This document shows positions 7,972 to 16,181 of a DNA stretch of 64,000 nt, piece by piece (within the stretch, counting starts at the first letter, position 1; the number at the start of each line of letters is the position of its first letter). The stretch comes from an uncultured Rhodospira sp. (lineage in GTDB: Bacteria; Pseudomonadota; Alphaproteobacteria; Rhodospirillales; Rhodospirillaceae). Position numbers and translations under genes: made by a program. The notes beneath the pieces were generated by a model. The model made no database searches, was not told the origin of the DNA, and worked only from the letters and a program-made list of their open reading frames with translations. The stretch covers positions 1-64,000 of the forward strand of contig NZ_CAKZOT010000091.1 of the NCBI RefSeq assembly GCF_937138205.1, written 5' to 3'.

Positions 7972-9213
7972 ATGACTCCCTGGCTGACGGTCGTCGGCAT
8001 CGGCGAGGACGGCTTGGCGGGCTTGGGCAAGGCCGCGCGGCGGGCCGTGCGGGAGGCGCCCCGTTTGATGGGCAGTCCCCGCCACCTGGGCCTGGTGCCC
8101 GACATCCCCGGGCAGGTCCGGGAGCCCTGGCCCACGCCCTTCGCCGAAGGATATGACCGCGTGCTGGGCCACCGGGGCACCCCGCTGTGCGTGCTGGCCA
8201 GTGGCGACCCAATGTGGCACGGGCTGGGCGCCGCCCTGGCGCGGCACGTTCCCCCCGCCGAGATGCGCGTCTTCCCCGCGCCTTCGTGCGTGTCGCTGGC
8301 GGCGGCGCGGCTGGGCTGGGCGCTGCACGCGGTGGCCACCCTGCCCCTGCACGGCCGGCCCGTGGCCACGCTGCACCCGCTGCTGCACGCCGGGGCGCGC
8401 CTGCTGCTGCTGGCGGATAACCGCGACACCCCGGCCCAGGTCGCAGCCCTGCTGACGGCGCGCGGCTTCGGTGCCAGCGCCCTGAGCGTGCTGGAGCACC
8501 TGGGCGGACCGCGCGAACGCCGCCTGGACGGCACCGCCGCCGCCTGGGCGCACCCGCCGGGCGCCGACCTGGCGGTGATCGCGGTGGCCTGTGCCGCCGA
8601 CCCCGGCACCGACGGCGGCCTGTCGCGGTTGGCAGGGCTGCCCGACGAGGCCTTTGACCACGACGGCCAGATCACCAAGCGCGACGCCCGCGCCATCACG
8701 CTGGCGCGACTGGCGCCGCGTCCGGGCGAGCTGTTGTGGGACGTCGGGGCGGGCTGCGGATCCATCGGCGTTGAATGGATGCGCGCCGATGCCACGTGCC
8801 GGGCCATCGCCATCGAAGTCCGCGCCGACCGTCGCGACCACATCGCCCGCAACCGCGAGGCCCTGGGTGTGCCGGGACTGGTGATCATCGCCGGCGAGGC
8901 CCCGGCGGCGCTGGACGGCCTGGAGCCGCCGGACGCGGTATTCCTCGGCGGTGGTGTGACCGTACACGGTCTGGTCGAGGCCTGCTGGGTGGCGCTGAAA
9001 CCCGGCGGCCGGTTGGTGGCCAACGCCGTCACCCTGGAGGGCGAGGCGGCGCTGGTGGCCGCGCGGGCGCGCCTGGGCGGCAGCCTGACCCGGCTGTCGG
9101 TGGCGCAGGACCGGCCGCTCGGCGGCTTTCGGGGATGGCACCCGGCCGTTCCGGTCACGGTTTTCAGCGTCACCAAGCCCCACGCCGATCCCACCGGGGA
9201 GGCCGCCGCGTGA
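7972..9213 (+). CDS. cobL: Precorrin-6Y C5,15-methyltransferase (decarboxylating)
   Basis: A bifunctional enzyme of corrin-ring synthesis that methylates C5 and C15 of precorrin-6B and removes a carboxyl. 413 residues, the usual fused length. The N-terminal CbiE half (about 1-195) has [15 protein letters not shown] and the tetrapyrrole-methylase motif [10 protein letters not shown]. The C-terminal CbiT half (about 205-400) has [33 protein letters not shown] (SAM site) and AIEVRADR. A weak AAGAG site precedes the ATG. It overlaps a ruined cobF by 4 bp and is followed by convergent cobU, so this is part of a cobalamin cluster. The gene itself looks intact. Confidence 0.95.
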   Translation: MTPWLTVVGIGEDGLAGLGKAARRAVREAPRLMGSPRHLGLVPDIPGQVREPWPTPFAEGYDRVLGHRGTPLCVLASGDPMWHGLGAALARHVPPAEMRVFPAPSCVSLAAARLGWALHAVATLPLHGRPVATLHPLLHAGARLLLLADNRDTPAQVAALLTARGFGASALSVLEHLGGPRERRLDGTAAAWAHPPGADLAVIAVACAADPGTDGGLSRLAGLPDEAFDHDGQITKRDARAITLARLAPRPGELLWDVGAGCGSIGVEWMRADATCRAIAIEVRADRRDHIARNREALGVPGLVIIAGEAPAALDGLEPPDAVFLGGGVTVHGLVEACWVALKPGGRLVANAVTLEGEAALVAARARLGGSLTRLSVAQDRPLGGFRGWHPAVPVTVFSVTKPHADPTGEAAA

Positions 9214-9544
9214 AAACCCTCCTGCTCATCGGCATCGGCCCGGGCGATCCGACGCTGTACGACGGCACCTTGCAGACCCTGCGCGACCTGATCGACGAGG
9301 GCCGCGAGGACCTCGCGGTCGAGGTGATCCCCGGCATCACCTGCATCCAGGCCCTGACCGCCAAGCACCGCATTCCGCTTAACCGCGTGTGCGAGGCGGT
9401 CGTCATCACCACGGGCCGGCAGATCGAAAGCACCGATCCGGCGGCGGTTCACAACAGCATCGTCATGTGGATGCGCGCGACGCGTTCCAGCGGCTGCGCG
9501 GGTCACGGTTCCGTGCGACTGCGGCGGCTCAGCCAAAGCCCTAA
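9210..9544 (+). pseudogene. cobF: cobF (precorrin-6A synthase) remnant: internal deletion plus frameshift
   Basis: CobF makes precorrin-6A and releases acetate in the aerobic B12 pathway; it is normally about 250 residues. The GTG at 9210 overlaps the cobL stop. The frame starts with the methylase motif [13 protein letters not shown] and passes straight into TLYDGTLQTLRDL, which in CobF belongs after the second motif WGDPSLYD. About 100 residues between the two GDP motifs are missing. VIPGITCIQALTAKHRIPLN and VVITTGRQ follow. Near 9465 the sequence ATGTGGATGCG, compared with an expected ATGCTGGATGCG, shifts the frame; the shifted frame resumes as DARDAFQRLRG and then stops at 9544 against cobU. 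Three separate lesions make function very unlikely. Confidence 0.8.
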
Positions 9545-10071
9545 TCCTTCAACGTCATCGGCAGGCCGGCGGCGATGAACAGCACCCGCTCGCACGCCGC
9601 CGCCACGCGCTGGTTGAGAAGCCCGGCCTCGTCGCGGAAGCGCCGTCCCAGCGGCGTGTCCGGCACCAGGCCCAGGCCCACCTCGTTGGCCACCAGCACT
9701 ACCGGCGCCGACCGGTCGGACAGGGCAGCCAGCAGGCGGTCGGTGTGGCCGTCGATGTCGGCGTCGTCCAGCAGCAGATTGGTCAGCCACAACGTCAGGC
9801 AGTCCACCAGGACCGGCCGGTGCGCGTGCTCGGCCAGGGCGGCCGGCAGGGCGACCGGGACCTCGACCGACTCCCACGCATCGCCGCGCCGCGCCTGATG
9901 GCGGCGCACGCGGGCGTCCATCTCCGGATCGTCGCCCCAGGGGCGGAAGGTGGCGACATAGAGCGGCGTGGCGCCGGCCGCCCGCGCCGCCTCTAGAACG
10001 AGCGCCTCGGCGTGGCGGCTCTTGCCGGAGCGGGCACCGCCCAGGATCAACGTGCGGGGGGGAAGGGGCAT
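9541..10071 (-). CDS. cobU: Adenosylcobinamide kinase / cobinamide-phosphate guanylyltransferase
   Basis: Phosphorylates adenosylcobinamide and transfers GMP to give AdoCbi-GDP in late B12 assembly (called CobP in the aerobic-pathway nomenclature). 176 residues, family-typical. P-loop GGARSGKSRHAE is at the N-terminus; RRHQARRGDAWESVE contains the guanylylated histidine region; LVDCLTLWLTNLL and the C-terminal NEVGLGLVPDTPLGRRFRD are diagnostic. It converges on the cobF remnant, and the two reading frames end within 4 bp of each other. It lies downstream of rpsD on the same strand. Confidence 0.95.
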   Translation of the reverse strand: MPLPPRTLILGGARSGKSRHAEALVLEAARAAGATPLYVATFRPWGDDPEMDARVRRHQARRGDAWESVEVPVALPAALAEHAHRPVLVDCLTLWLTNLLLDDADIDGHTDRLLAALSDRSAPVVLVANEVGLGLVPDTPLGRRFRDEAGLLNQRVAAACERVLFIAAGLPMTLKD

Positions 10072-10091
10072 CGCGTTCCCTCAACACGAAC

Positions 10092-10114
10092 GGGGCGCGC
10101 CATCGGCACGCCCC
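10092..10114 (-). terminator. Hairpin after rpsD
   Basis: GGGGCG (10092) pairs with CGCCCC (10109), with an inner GCC/GGC, one mismatch and a 3-nt loop. It stands between the rpsD stop and the cobU start, both on the reverse strand. No T-run follows, so it may be only a weak terminator. Confidence 0.35.
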
Positions 10115-10145
10115 GCCATCGCAAGACACTGGTGCGGCGATCCGC

Positions 10146-10760
10146 TTAGCGCGAGTAGTACTCGATCACCAGGTTCGGTTCCATCTGCACCGGATACGGC
10201 ACGTCGGCCAGCTTCGGCTGGCGCAGGAAGGTGCCGGTGGTGCCCTTGTCGTCCATCTGGATGTAGTCCGGCACGTCGCGTTCGGGCGAGCCGATGGCCT
10301 CCATCACCAGGGCCATCTCGCGCGACTTTTCCTTGACCTCGATCACGTCGCCCTCGCGCACCTGGTACGAGGGGATGGTCACCGTGCGGCCGTTGACCTT
10401 GATGTGGCCGTGGTTGATGAACTGGCGCGCGGCGAACACCGTCGGGACGACCTTCATGCGGTAGACCACGGCGAGCAGGCGGCGTTCCAGCAGGCCGATC
10501 AGGTTTTCGGAGGTGTCGCCCTTACGGCGCGTGGCCTCCTCATAGGTGCGGCGGAACTGCTTTTCCGAGATTTCGCCGTAGTAGTTCTTCAGCTTCTGCT
10601 TGGCCATGAGCTGCACGCCGAAGTCGGAGGGCTTGCGGCGGCGCTGGCCGTGCTGGCCGGGGCCGTACTCACGGCGGTTGATAGGGCTCTTCGGGCGGCC
10701 CCAAAGATTGACGCCCAGGCGGCGGTCGATCTTGTACTTGGCGGAATGACGCTTGCTCAT
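10146..10760 (-). CDS. rpsD: 30S ribosomal protein S4
   Basis: Primary 16S rRNA-binding protein that nucleates 30S assembly. 204 residues from the ATG at 10760 ([16 protein letters not shown]); six in-frame codons upstream are not part of the family. [17 protein letters not shown] and the S4 RNA-binding domain (about 93-155, [29 protein letters not shown]) are clear. The C-terminus [10 protein letters not shown] is standard. It stands alone, as rpsD often does in alphaproteobacteria. The RBS is weak (AAGGTG about 11 nt before the ATG). Confidence 0.98.
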   Translation of the reverse strand: MSKRHSAKYKIDRRLGVNLWGRPKSPINRREYGPGQHGQRRRKPSDFGVQLMAKQKLKNYYGEISEKQFRRTYEEATRRKGDTSENLIGLLERRLLAVVYRMKVVPTVFAARQFINHGHIKVNGRTVTIPSYQVREGDVIEVKEKSREMALVMEAIGSPERDVPDYIQMDDKGTTGTFLRQPKLADVPYPVQMEPNLVIEYYSR

Positions 10761-11010
10761 ATGGCGGGACACCTTCATCGAGGTTGTTGTCTGGGCGGCC
10801 GCTGTTGGTTCTTTTCGGGCGGCCTGTTCGTGTCCCGGGTGCCACGCCTCTTCGGGGAAGAGGCAGGGTCGGCGCGATCCCGCCCCTGTCGGACGGGATC
10901 GGGCGGCACGGGCCAGACACGCGCGCGTCGGCCAACCCTTTCGGGCTCCGCCTGTCCGGGAAGGAAAGGGCGTGTCTACGCCACACGCGCGGCGGGGTCA
11001 AGGTGGGGAT

Positions 11011-11202
11011 TCAAGGTTTCCCGATGAGGGCAATGGCCTTGCGCCGCACCGCCGCCAGTTCGGCCGGCGCGGCCCGGCCCTTCGGCGCCGCCTGACTGAG
11101 CACCAGCGCGGGCCGGCGGCCGCGTTGCTCATGACCGGCCTGGGGATCGAACGCCAGCCAGACCACGTCCCCCGCGTCGGGAACGAACCGGTCCGCCATC
11201 AA
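11011..11202 (-). pseudogene. MazF-type toxin with an in-frame internal deletion
   Basis: A 63-codon frame starting at 11202 and overlapping the antitoxin stop. Its first 35 residues match the MazF start: FVPDAGDVVWLAFDPQAG, then HEQRGRRPALVLS. It jumps directly to PKGRAAPAELAAVRRKAIAL and IG, which resembles the last 20 residues of MazF (compare E. coli KGTVAPEELQLIKAKINVLI). Some 50 residues, including the core beta-sheet and catalytic Arg/Thr region, are gone while the frame is kept. MazF proteins are about 110 residues. I expect no ribonuclease activity. The upstream antitoxin is complete. Confidence 0.7.
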
Positions 11203-11441
11203 AGGCTCTCGCCTCCGACCGGCGGGCCGAAGTCCACCGGGTCGTGCCGATTCTCCGGCGTGATGGCGTCAATCAGGGCATCGATATCGGGGGCGGCGTC
11301 GGGCAGCGGCTCGACGAGGATGCGCCCCTGCTCCGCACGGATGTCCACCGGCTGGTCGGGGCGCAGGTTGGCCTCTCGCAGAACGGCAGCCGGAATCCGT
11401 ACTGACGCGATGCTCCCCCGGAGTCGAACGACACCTCGCAT
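11199..11441 (-). CDS. MazE/AbrB-type antitoxin
   Basis: 80 residues. The N-terminus carries a swapped-hairpin AbrB DNA-binding domain: SIASVRIPAAVLREANLRPD, then QPVDIRAEQGRILVEPLPD. The C-terminus HDPVDFGPPVGGE is the usual toxin-binding tail of MazE proteins. Antitoxin and truncated toxin overlap by 4 bp, as in an operon. The LRG motif near residue 8 differs from the usual WGNS. A 6-bp palindrome lies 32 bp upstream and may be its operator. With its toxin gutted, it may persist as an orphan antitoxin. Confidence 0.75.
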   Translation of the reverse strand: MRGVVRLRGSIASVRIPAAVLREANLRPDQPVDIRAEQGRILVEPLPDAAPDIDALIDAITPENRHDPVDFGPPVGGESL

Positions 11442-11472
11442 ACCTGATCCTCGACCGTGCGGTTCATCCGAT

Positions 11473-11485
11473 CCCTATCATAGGG
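11473..11485. promoter_or_regulatory. Candidate MazE operator palindrome
   Basis: CCCTAT-C-ATAGGG, a perfect 6-bp inverted repeat centred on one base, 32 bp upstream of the antitoxin ATG. MazE-type antitoxins autoregulate through short palindromes at this position; binding here is inferred. Confidence 0.35.
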
Positions 11486-11517
11486 CATTCCGCGCCGCGT
11501 GGAAATCCGGCGCGCGC

Positions 11518-11600
11518 TCACACCACCCCCGGCAGCCACGGCGCCGACCACGGGAGCGCCAGGATCAGCGCCAATGGGCCGATCCTGGAAGAGCGGCCAC
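11518..11600 (-). pseudogene. Duplicated 3' end of a TRAP large-subunit gene (dctM fragment)
   Basis: The reverse strand reads GPLALILALPWSAPWLPGVV then stop, close to the intact DctM end GRVALILALPWLALWLPRLV 530 bp away. The DNA also aligns over about 75 bp (CGGCAGCCAC, AGCGCCAGGATCA and similar blocks). The two tails flank the Excalibur gene, so a segmental duplication or an insertion between repeats probably happened here. No start or upstream part remains. Confidence 0.6.
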
Positions 11601-11614
11601 CCGCCCGCCAACGT

Positions 11615-11983
11615 TCAGCCGGACGGAAATGCCTCGCAGGCGATGCCGTCGTTGTCGGCGTCAAGCCACGGCCAATACCCTGGCTCGCCACGATCAGCCG
11701 GGGCCACATCGACGGACCGGGCATAGGCGCATCCCGGCATGGCAGCGATGTGCCGCAGGGTTTGCCAGGGCGGCCACGGCGACAGCACGGACATCCACAA
11801 ATACCCCGCCAAAACCAGGAAGACCGGAATTGCAATCCGGGACAGCCGCAGCAGCAGCCTGCGACGGCGCGCCGGCCGTTCAATCCGGTGCGAGACGCGC
11901 TCGAACCGCTTGCGCAACGCCCGTGCTTTGCGTTCACGGGCATCCGGATCGGAGGGTGTGTTGATGAGCCTCAGGCGTGGCAT
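11615..11983 (-). CDS. Membrane-anchored Excalibur-domain protein
   Basis: 122 residues. A basic N-terminus (RERKARALRKRFERVSHRIE) precedes one transmembrane segment (about 46-68, LSRIAIPVFLVLAGYLWMSV). The C-terminal about 40 residues form an Excalibur calcium-binding domain: MPGCAYARSVDVAPADRGEP, then WPWLDADNDGIACE with the DxDxDGxxCE loop. Such domains are extracytoplasmic, often next to nuclease domains; no nuclease is present here. Predicted topology is N-in with the Ca-binding part in the periplasm. It sits between two copies of the dctM tail on the same strand. Function is unknown. Confidence 0.75.
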   Translation of the reverse strand: MPRLRLINTPSDPDARERKARALRKRFERVSHRIERPARRRRLLLRLSRIAIPVFLVLAGYLWMSVLSPWPPWQTLRHIAAMPGCAYARSVDVAPADRGEPGYWPWLDADNDGIACEAFPSG

Positions 11984-12055
11984 TCCGGGACCTCGGTGGT
12001 AGCCAGAACCAGCGTCCCATCTGTCGATGGATCGGGACGTCCCCCACGATCGCGA

Positions 12056-13441
12056 TCATACCAAGCGCGGCAGCCACAGCGCCAGCCACGGCAGCGCCAG
12101 GATCAACGCCACGCGGCCGAGCTCGACGGTGAAGAACGGCAGCACACCGCGAAAGATGGTGCCCATGGGCACGCCTGGGCTGACGCTGCGAATGACGAAG
12201 ACGTTCAGCCCGACGGGCGGCGTGATCAGGCCCAGTTCCACCACGATCAGGGCCAGGATGCCGAACCAGATCTTCAGGTCCTCGGTGGTCATGCCGAACC
12301 CCGCGTTGGCGGCCGTCACCCAGTCGCCGCCGTTCAACTCCACCAGCACCGGGAACAGGAACGGCACCACCACAAGGATCATGGACAGCGAGTCCATGAA
12401 ACACCCCAGCACGATCAGCACCAACAGAACCCCCGCCAGGATCAGCCAGGGGTCGGCGGCGCCGGTGGCGGCCATCTCGGCCAGGGCCGCCGGCAGACCG
12501 CTGCGGGCTAAAAACCCTTTGAGCACCTCGGCGCCGAACAGGACGAAATAAATCATGCCGCCGGTGACCGCCGTGTCGCGCACGGCGCGGGCGATCTCGC
12601 GCCGGCCCAGACCGGTGCCGGTGAGTGCTTTCAACGCCACGCCGTACGCCAGCACAGCGAACACGCCGACCGCCGCCGCCGGGGTGGGCGTGAACAGCCC
12701 AAGGCCCAGGCCCAGCACGATGGCCCCGAAGATGAGCACCACGGGCACCAGCCGGCGGAGCGCCAACCGCCGCGCCGCCGGATCGGGGCGCGGCACACCC
12801 TCGGCCAGGCTCGGATCAAGCCGTACGCGCACGGCGATCACGGCCACGAACAGCGCCACCGCCAGCACACCCGGCACGATGGCCGCCTGGAACATCTCGA
12901 CCACCGAGGCCTCGACGACGATGGCGTAGATGACCAGGGCGACGGACGGCGGAATCAGGATCCCCAGCGTGCCGCCCGCCGCCAGGGCGCCGGTGGCCAG
13001 CCCGTCGGCGTAGCGCAGGCGCTTCAGTTCCGGCAGGGCAACCCGCCCCATGGTGCTGGCCGTGGCCAGCGACGAGCCGCACACGGCGCCGAAGCCGGCG
13101 CAAGCCATCACCGCCGCCATGGCCACGCCGCCGCGCAGGCGCCCGACCAGCACGTTCAGACCCTGGAACAGGTCACGGCTCAGGTTGGCGTGGGCCGCCA
13201 GATAGCCCATGAGGATGAACAGCGGCACCACCGAGAGCGTGTAACTGCTCACCACGCTCCAGGTCAGCGACTTGAATTGGGCCAGATAGGGCTCGAAGCG
13301 CAGGAACGGCGCGGCGATCGACAGCGCCCAATTGCCGCCGATCCCCACCATCACCATGGCCAGCGCCACCGGCAGACGCAGGGCGATCAGCAGAAACAGG
13401 ACCGCCAGGCCGGCCAGCCCGATCAGCTCGCGCTCACCCAT
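12056..13441 (-). CDS. dctM: TRAP transporter large permease subunit
   Basis: The 12-TM subunit of a tripartite ATP-independent periplasmic transporter, which imports carboxylates or related anions using an ion gradient. 461 residues from the ATG at 13441, which overlaps the dctQ stop by 8 bp; the open frame reaches 13465 but MGERELIGLAGLAVLFLLIA is the natural start. Diagnostic are ALRLPVALAMVMVG, SFTLS-like YTLSVVPLFILMGYLAAHA, GFGAVCGSSLATASTMG, GGTLGILIPPSVALVIYAI and a second GMTTEDLKIWFGILALIVVE, then GLITPPVGLNVFVI. The periplasmic receptor DctP is not in the window, so the substrate cannot be assigned. Confidence 0.92.
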   Translation of the reverse strand: MGERELIGLAGLAVLFLLIALRLPVALAMVMVGIGGNWALSIAAPFLRFEPYLAQFKSLTWSVVSSYTLSVVPLFILMGYLAAHANLSRDLFQGLNVLVGRLRGGVAMAAVMACAGFGAVCGSSLATASTMGRVALPELKRLRYADGLATGALAAGGTLGILIPPSVALVIYAIVVEASVVEMFQAAIVPGVLAVALFVAVIAVRVRLDPSLAEGVPRPDPAARRLALRRLVPVVLIFGAIVLGLGLGLFTPTPAAAVGVFAVLAYGVALKALTGTGLGRREIARAVRDTAVTGGMIYFVLFGAEVLKGFLARSGLPAALAEMAATGAADPWLILAGVLLVLIVLGCFMDSLSMILVVVPFLFPVLVELNGGDWVTAANAGFGMTTEDLKIWFGILALIVVELGLITPPVGLNVFVIRSVSPGVPMGTIFRGVLPFFTVELGRVALILALPWLALWLPRLV

Positions 13442-14039
13442 CGGCGCCGTCCGGGGTGCCGGCATGGGGGTAGTGGCTGCCGGCCGACACCGATCCCGGC
13501 GGCGCGGCGGCCATCACGGCGGCGGTGGCGCTCCACGCCAGCAGGGCGGCGATGCCCGGCAGCCAGAACGGCCACTCCGGCCACGACCGCACGCTGGACA
13601 CGACGCCGTCGGCGCGCGCCTCGGCCATGCCCCAGATCATCGACACCCCCAGGAACAGCGCCAGCAGCGCCGTCAGGACCAACGCCAGCCGGTCCACGGC
13701 GGCGTTGAAGGCAGGCGGGGCGCGCAGGGTGAACAGGTCCACCGACACATGCCCGTAGCGCAACTGGCAGTACGGCAGGAAGGCCAGCGCGCCGCCGCCG
13801 ATCAGCAGGGCGACCACCTCCTCGTACCCGGCCAGCCCCGGCACCGACCCGCCCAGCGGCCGCGCCAGCGCATCCAGCGCGAATCCGGTCACGTTGATCA
13901 CGGTCAGCCCGGTGATGAGCAGCAACACCGCCCCGCCGTACAGGGCGAGCGTGATGGCCAGCGGGCGCAGCAGGCGCTCGCGCGCCGCCGCCAGCACGCC
14001 GCCGGGGCGGGGATGGTGAGCCGTGGGTGTCTTGATCAT
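13434..14039 (-). CDS. dctQ: TRAP transporter small permease subunit
   Basis: 201 residues with four hydrophobic helices (about 25-50, 70-95, 115-135, 155-175), the DctQ pattern. GLTVINVTGFALDALARPLG, VPGLAGYEEVVALLIGGGAL and LPYCQLRYGHVSVDLFT match the family core. It is translationally coupled to dctM by an 8-bp overlap. The C-terminus is a hydrophilic Gly/Pro-rich tail. It acts with DctM and a missing DctP. Confidence 0.88.
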   Translation of the reverse strand: MIKTPTAHHPRPGGVLAAARERLLRPLAITLALYGGAVLLLITGLTVINVTGFALDALARPLGGSVPGLAGYEEVVALLIGGGALAFLPYCQLRYGHVSVDLFTLRAPPAFNAAVDRLALVLTALLALFLGVSMIWGMAEARADGVVSSVRSWPEWPFWLPGIAALLAWSATAAVMAAAPPGSVSAGSHYPHAGTPDGADG

Positions 14040-14102
14040 GGCGCCCCGTCATGCGCGACCGGCGCCAAGGCGTCAAGGCGTCAAGGCACGGGTGCCCCGC
14101 CG

Positions 14103-14426
14103 TCACGCGATGCCAAGGAACAGCGCCAGCGAGCGCGTGACGGCAATCATGCTGTCGTCGTCGAGGCGGCCGATCACCTGACCCACCTTGTCGCGCCCGA
14201 CGGCCTGCGGTTTGTCCACCATGATCTGGGACAGTTTCAGCAGTCCGTTCTCCGGCGAAGGCTCGACGGTCAGGCGGTAGAGTGGCGTGTTCCGGATCTC
14301 GCCGGTGATGGGGAGAATGACCACCGAAGGGAGTTCGGCGAACGCTTCGGACTGGATGATGAGGGCCGGTCGGGGCTTCCCGTAGTCGCCCCGCAGGGCA
14401 ACGGTCACGACCGTCCCACGCGTCAC
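14103..14426 (-). CDS. MazF/PemK-type toxin
   Basis: 107 residues of the PemK fold, an endoribonuclease that cleaves mRNA. RGTVVTVALRGDYGKPRPAL, then IIQSEAF, forms strand 1 to the K-P-RPA-lIiQ motif. VVILPITGEIRNTPLYRLTV and GLLKLSQIMVDKPQAVGRDK are also characteristic, and VGQVIGRLDDDSM ends the domain. The size is normal and no lesion is seen, unlike the MazF at 11.0 kb. The ATG overlaps the antitoxin stop by 4 bp. Confidence 0.88.
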   Translation of the reverse strand: MTRGTVVTVALRGDYGKPRPALIIQSEAFAELPSVVILPITGEIRNTPLYRLTVEPSPENGLLKLSQIMVDKPQAVGRDKVGQVIGRLDDDSMIAVTRSLALFLGIA

Positions 14427-14635
14427 GTCCAGTCCTCCGTCTCGGCCACGCGTTCAAGCCAGTCAATGATCTCCTGTTCATGCGGGTCATCGCGTAGCGC
14501 GAGACACTGCCGCCGGCACTCCTCGGCGAAGCCGGGCTGGCGGGTGTCGGGCACCCAGATCTGGACCGGGCGCAGGCCCTGGGCGCGCAGGGCGGCGCGA
14601 CGCTTGCGCACGCGTTCGGCGGATGACATGGCCAT
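14423..14635 (-). CDS. DUF3018/MazE-like antitoxin
   Basis: About 70 residues. MSSAERVRKRRAALRAQGLR followed by PVQIWVPDTRQPGFAEECRR is the DUF3018 antitoxin signature, the usual partner of PemK toxins. The C-terminus HEQEIIDWLERVAETEDW is acidic, as in toxin-binding tails. Two ATGs at 14638 and 14635 follow a GGAGG; 14635 gives the better 5-nt spacing. Coupled to the toxin by ATGA overlap. Confidence 0.85.
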   Translation of the reverse strand: MAMSSAERVRKRRAALRAQGLRPVQIWVPDTRQPGFAEECRRQCLALRDDPHEQEIIDWLERVAETEDWT

Positions 14636-14658
14636 CATGGCCTCCGTGACATCATTTC

Positions 14659-14677
14659 GCTACATGTAACATAGCGC
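14659..14677. promoter_or_regulatory. Candidate operator of the PemK-type module
   Basis: GCTACATGTAACATAGCG contains the palindrome TACATGTA (14661-14668) inside a CGCTA/TAGCG inverted repeat. It lies about 25 bp upstream of the antitoxin start, where autoregulated toxin-antitoxin promoters have their operator. Inference from position and symmetry only. Confidence 0.4.
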
Positions 14678-14783
14678 GCGGAGCCTTCGGCGTCAACGCG
14701 ACCCCCTGCCCGGTTGCTCCCTTGCCAGGGAGTCCCCAGCCCGCCATTCTCCGGCCGGTTTTCACGAACACGGGACACGCACG

Positions 14784-16181
14784 ATGACGGCGACGGACAC
14801 CACCACCGGCGTGGACGCGGCAAAGGCCGAGGCCGAGGGCTCCGGGCTGTCGCCGTGGTCGGCGCTGGTCGGCGTGCCGCATGTGGATGTCGCCCCGCAC
14901 CACGCGCCCATCACCGCCGACATCGCGCTGCCCGGCTCCAAGAGCTACACCAACCGCGCCCTGCTGTGCGCCGCCATGGCCGACGGGCGCTCGACCCTGA
15001 CCGGCCTGCTGCGCTCCGACGACAGCTATTGGTGCGCCGAGAGCCTGCGCCGCCTGGGCGCCGGGGTCACCGTCGAGGGCACCACCGCCACCATCGACGG
15101 CCTGGGCCGGCGCCGCCCCAACCCGGAGGCAAGCCTGTACATCGGCTCGGCCGGCACCACGGCGCGGTTCCTGCCCGGCTTGCTGGCGGCCGGCGGACCC
15201 GGGCGGTTCACCCTTGACGCCAGCCGGCAGATGCGCGGCCGGCCGATGGCGCCGCTGCTGCTGGCGTTGCGGCAACTGGGGGCGGACATCACCTGCCCGA
15301 ACGTGCCGGACGCCCCGCCCTTGGAGATCGAGGGGGTCTCGTTGCTGGGCGGACCGGTGCGCATGTCCGGCGCCGTCTCCAGCCAGTTCATCAGCGGGGT
15401 GTTGATGGCCGGGCCGCTGGCGCTCAATGGCGTGCACGTGATGATCGAGGACCATGTGGTGCAGAAGGACTACGTGGCCATGACCCTGGACATGATGGAG
15501 ACCTTCGGCGCCATCATCGAGGCCGACGAGGACCTGGAGGACATGCGGGTCGAGACCGGCGGCTATCGTCCGGCCGACGTGATGCTGGAGGCGGATGCCT
15601 CGACGGCGACCTATTTCCTCGCGCTGGCGGCGGTGACCGGCGGGCGGGTGACGGTGACCAACGTGGGCACGACGACGCGCCAGCCGGACCTGCGCTTCAT
15701 CGACATCCTGGAGCGCATGGGCTGCAAGGTGATCCGCGAACCGGCGGCGGTGACCGTGGCGGGACCGCCGGGCGGATACCTGAAAGGCGGGTTCGATGTG
15801 GACATGCGGCCGCTGTCCGACGCGACCCTGACGCTGGCGGCCATCGCGCCCTATGCCGACGGGCCGGTGGCCATCCACAACGTGGCCCACATCCGCAAGC
15901 ACGAAAGCGACCGCATCGGCGTCATGTGCGCGGCCCTGGCAGCGTTGGGCGTGCCGGTGGACGAGCGCCCGGACGGCATGACGATCCATCCGGCGCGGCC
16001 CACCCACGGCGTCATGGAGACGCACGACGACCACCGCGTGGCCATGGCGCTGTCGGTGCTTGGCGTGGCCGGGGAGGGCGTGCGGCTGCTGGACCCGGGC
16101 TGTGTCTCCAAGACCTGCCCGCCGTTCTTCGACCTGCTGGCCGGGTTGGGCGTGGGGGTTGAGGTGGCAAGCCCGGAGTAG
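14784..16181 (+). CDS. aroA: 3-phosphoshikimate 1-carboxyvinyltransferase (EPSP synthase)
   Basis: Sixth step of the shikimate pathway, joining PEP to shikimate-3-phosphate. 465 residues. The Lys/Ser signature LPGSKSYTNRALLCAAMADG (about 50-69), GSAGTTARFLPGL, the MRGRPMAPLL loop, MSGAVSSQFISGVLMAGPL, IRKHESDRIGVMCAALAAL and THDDHRVAMALSV all look intact, so it should be active. An extra N-terminal stretch of about 35 residues is Ala/Glu-rich. It lies alone between two toxin-antitoxin loci rather than upstream of cmk, where a decayed AroA-like half remains. The sequence style (PGSKSYTNRA, SSQFISG) differs from the relic, so I suspect a separate origin. Its stop codon lies in a GTAGGGTGCG repeat end. 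Confidence 0.95.
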   Translation: MTATDTTTGVDAAKAEAEGSGLSPWSALVGVPHVDVAPHHAPITADIALPGSKSYTNRALLCAAMADGRSTLTGLLRSDDSYWCAESLRRLGAGVTVEGTTATIDGLGRRRPNPEASLYIGSAGTTARFLPGLLAAGGPGRFTLDASRQMRGRPMAPLLLALRQLGADITCPNVPDAPPLEIEGVSLLGGPVRMSGAVSSQFISGVLMAGPLALNGVHVMIEDHVVQKDYVAMTLDMMETFGAIIEADEDLEDMRVETGGYRPADVMLEADASTATYFLALAAVTGGRVTVTNVGTTTRQPDLRFIDILERMGCKVIREPAAVTVAGPPGGYLKGGFDVDMRPLSDATLTLAAIAPYADGPVAIHNVAHIRKHESDRIGVMCAALAALGVPVDERPDGMTIHPARPTHGVMETHDDHRVAMALSVLGVAGEGVRLLDPGCVSKTCPPFFDLLAGLGVGVEVASPE

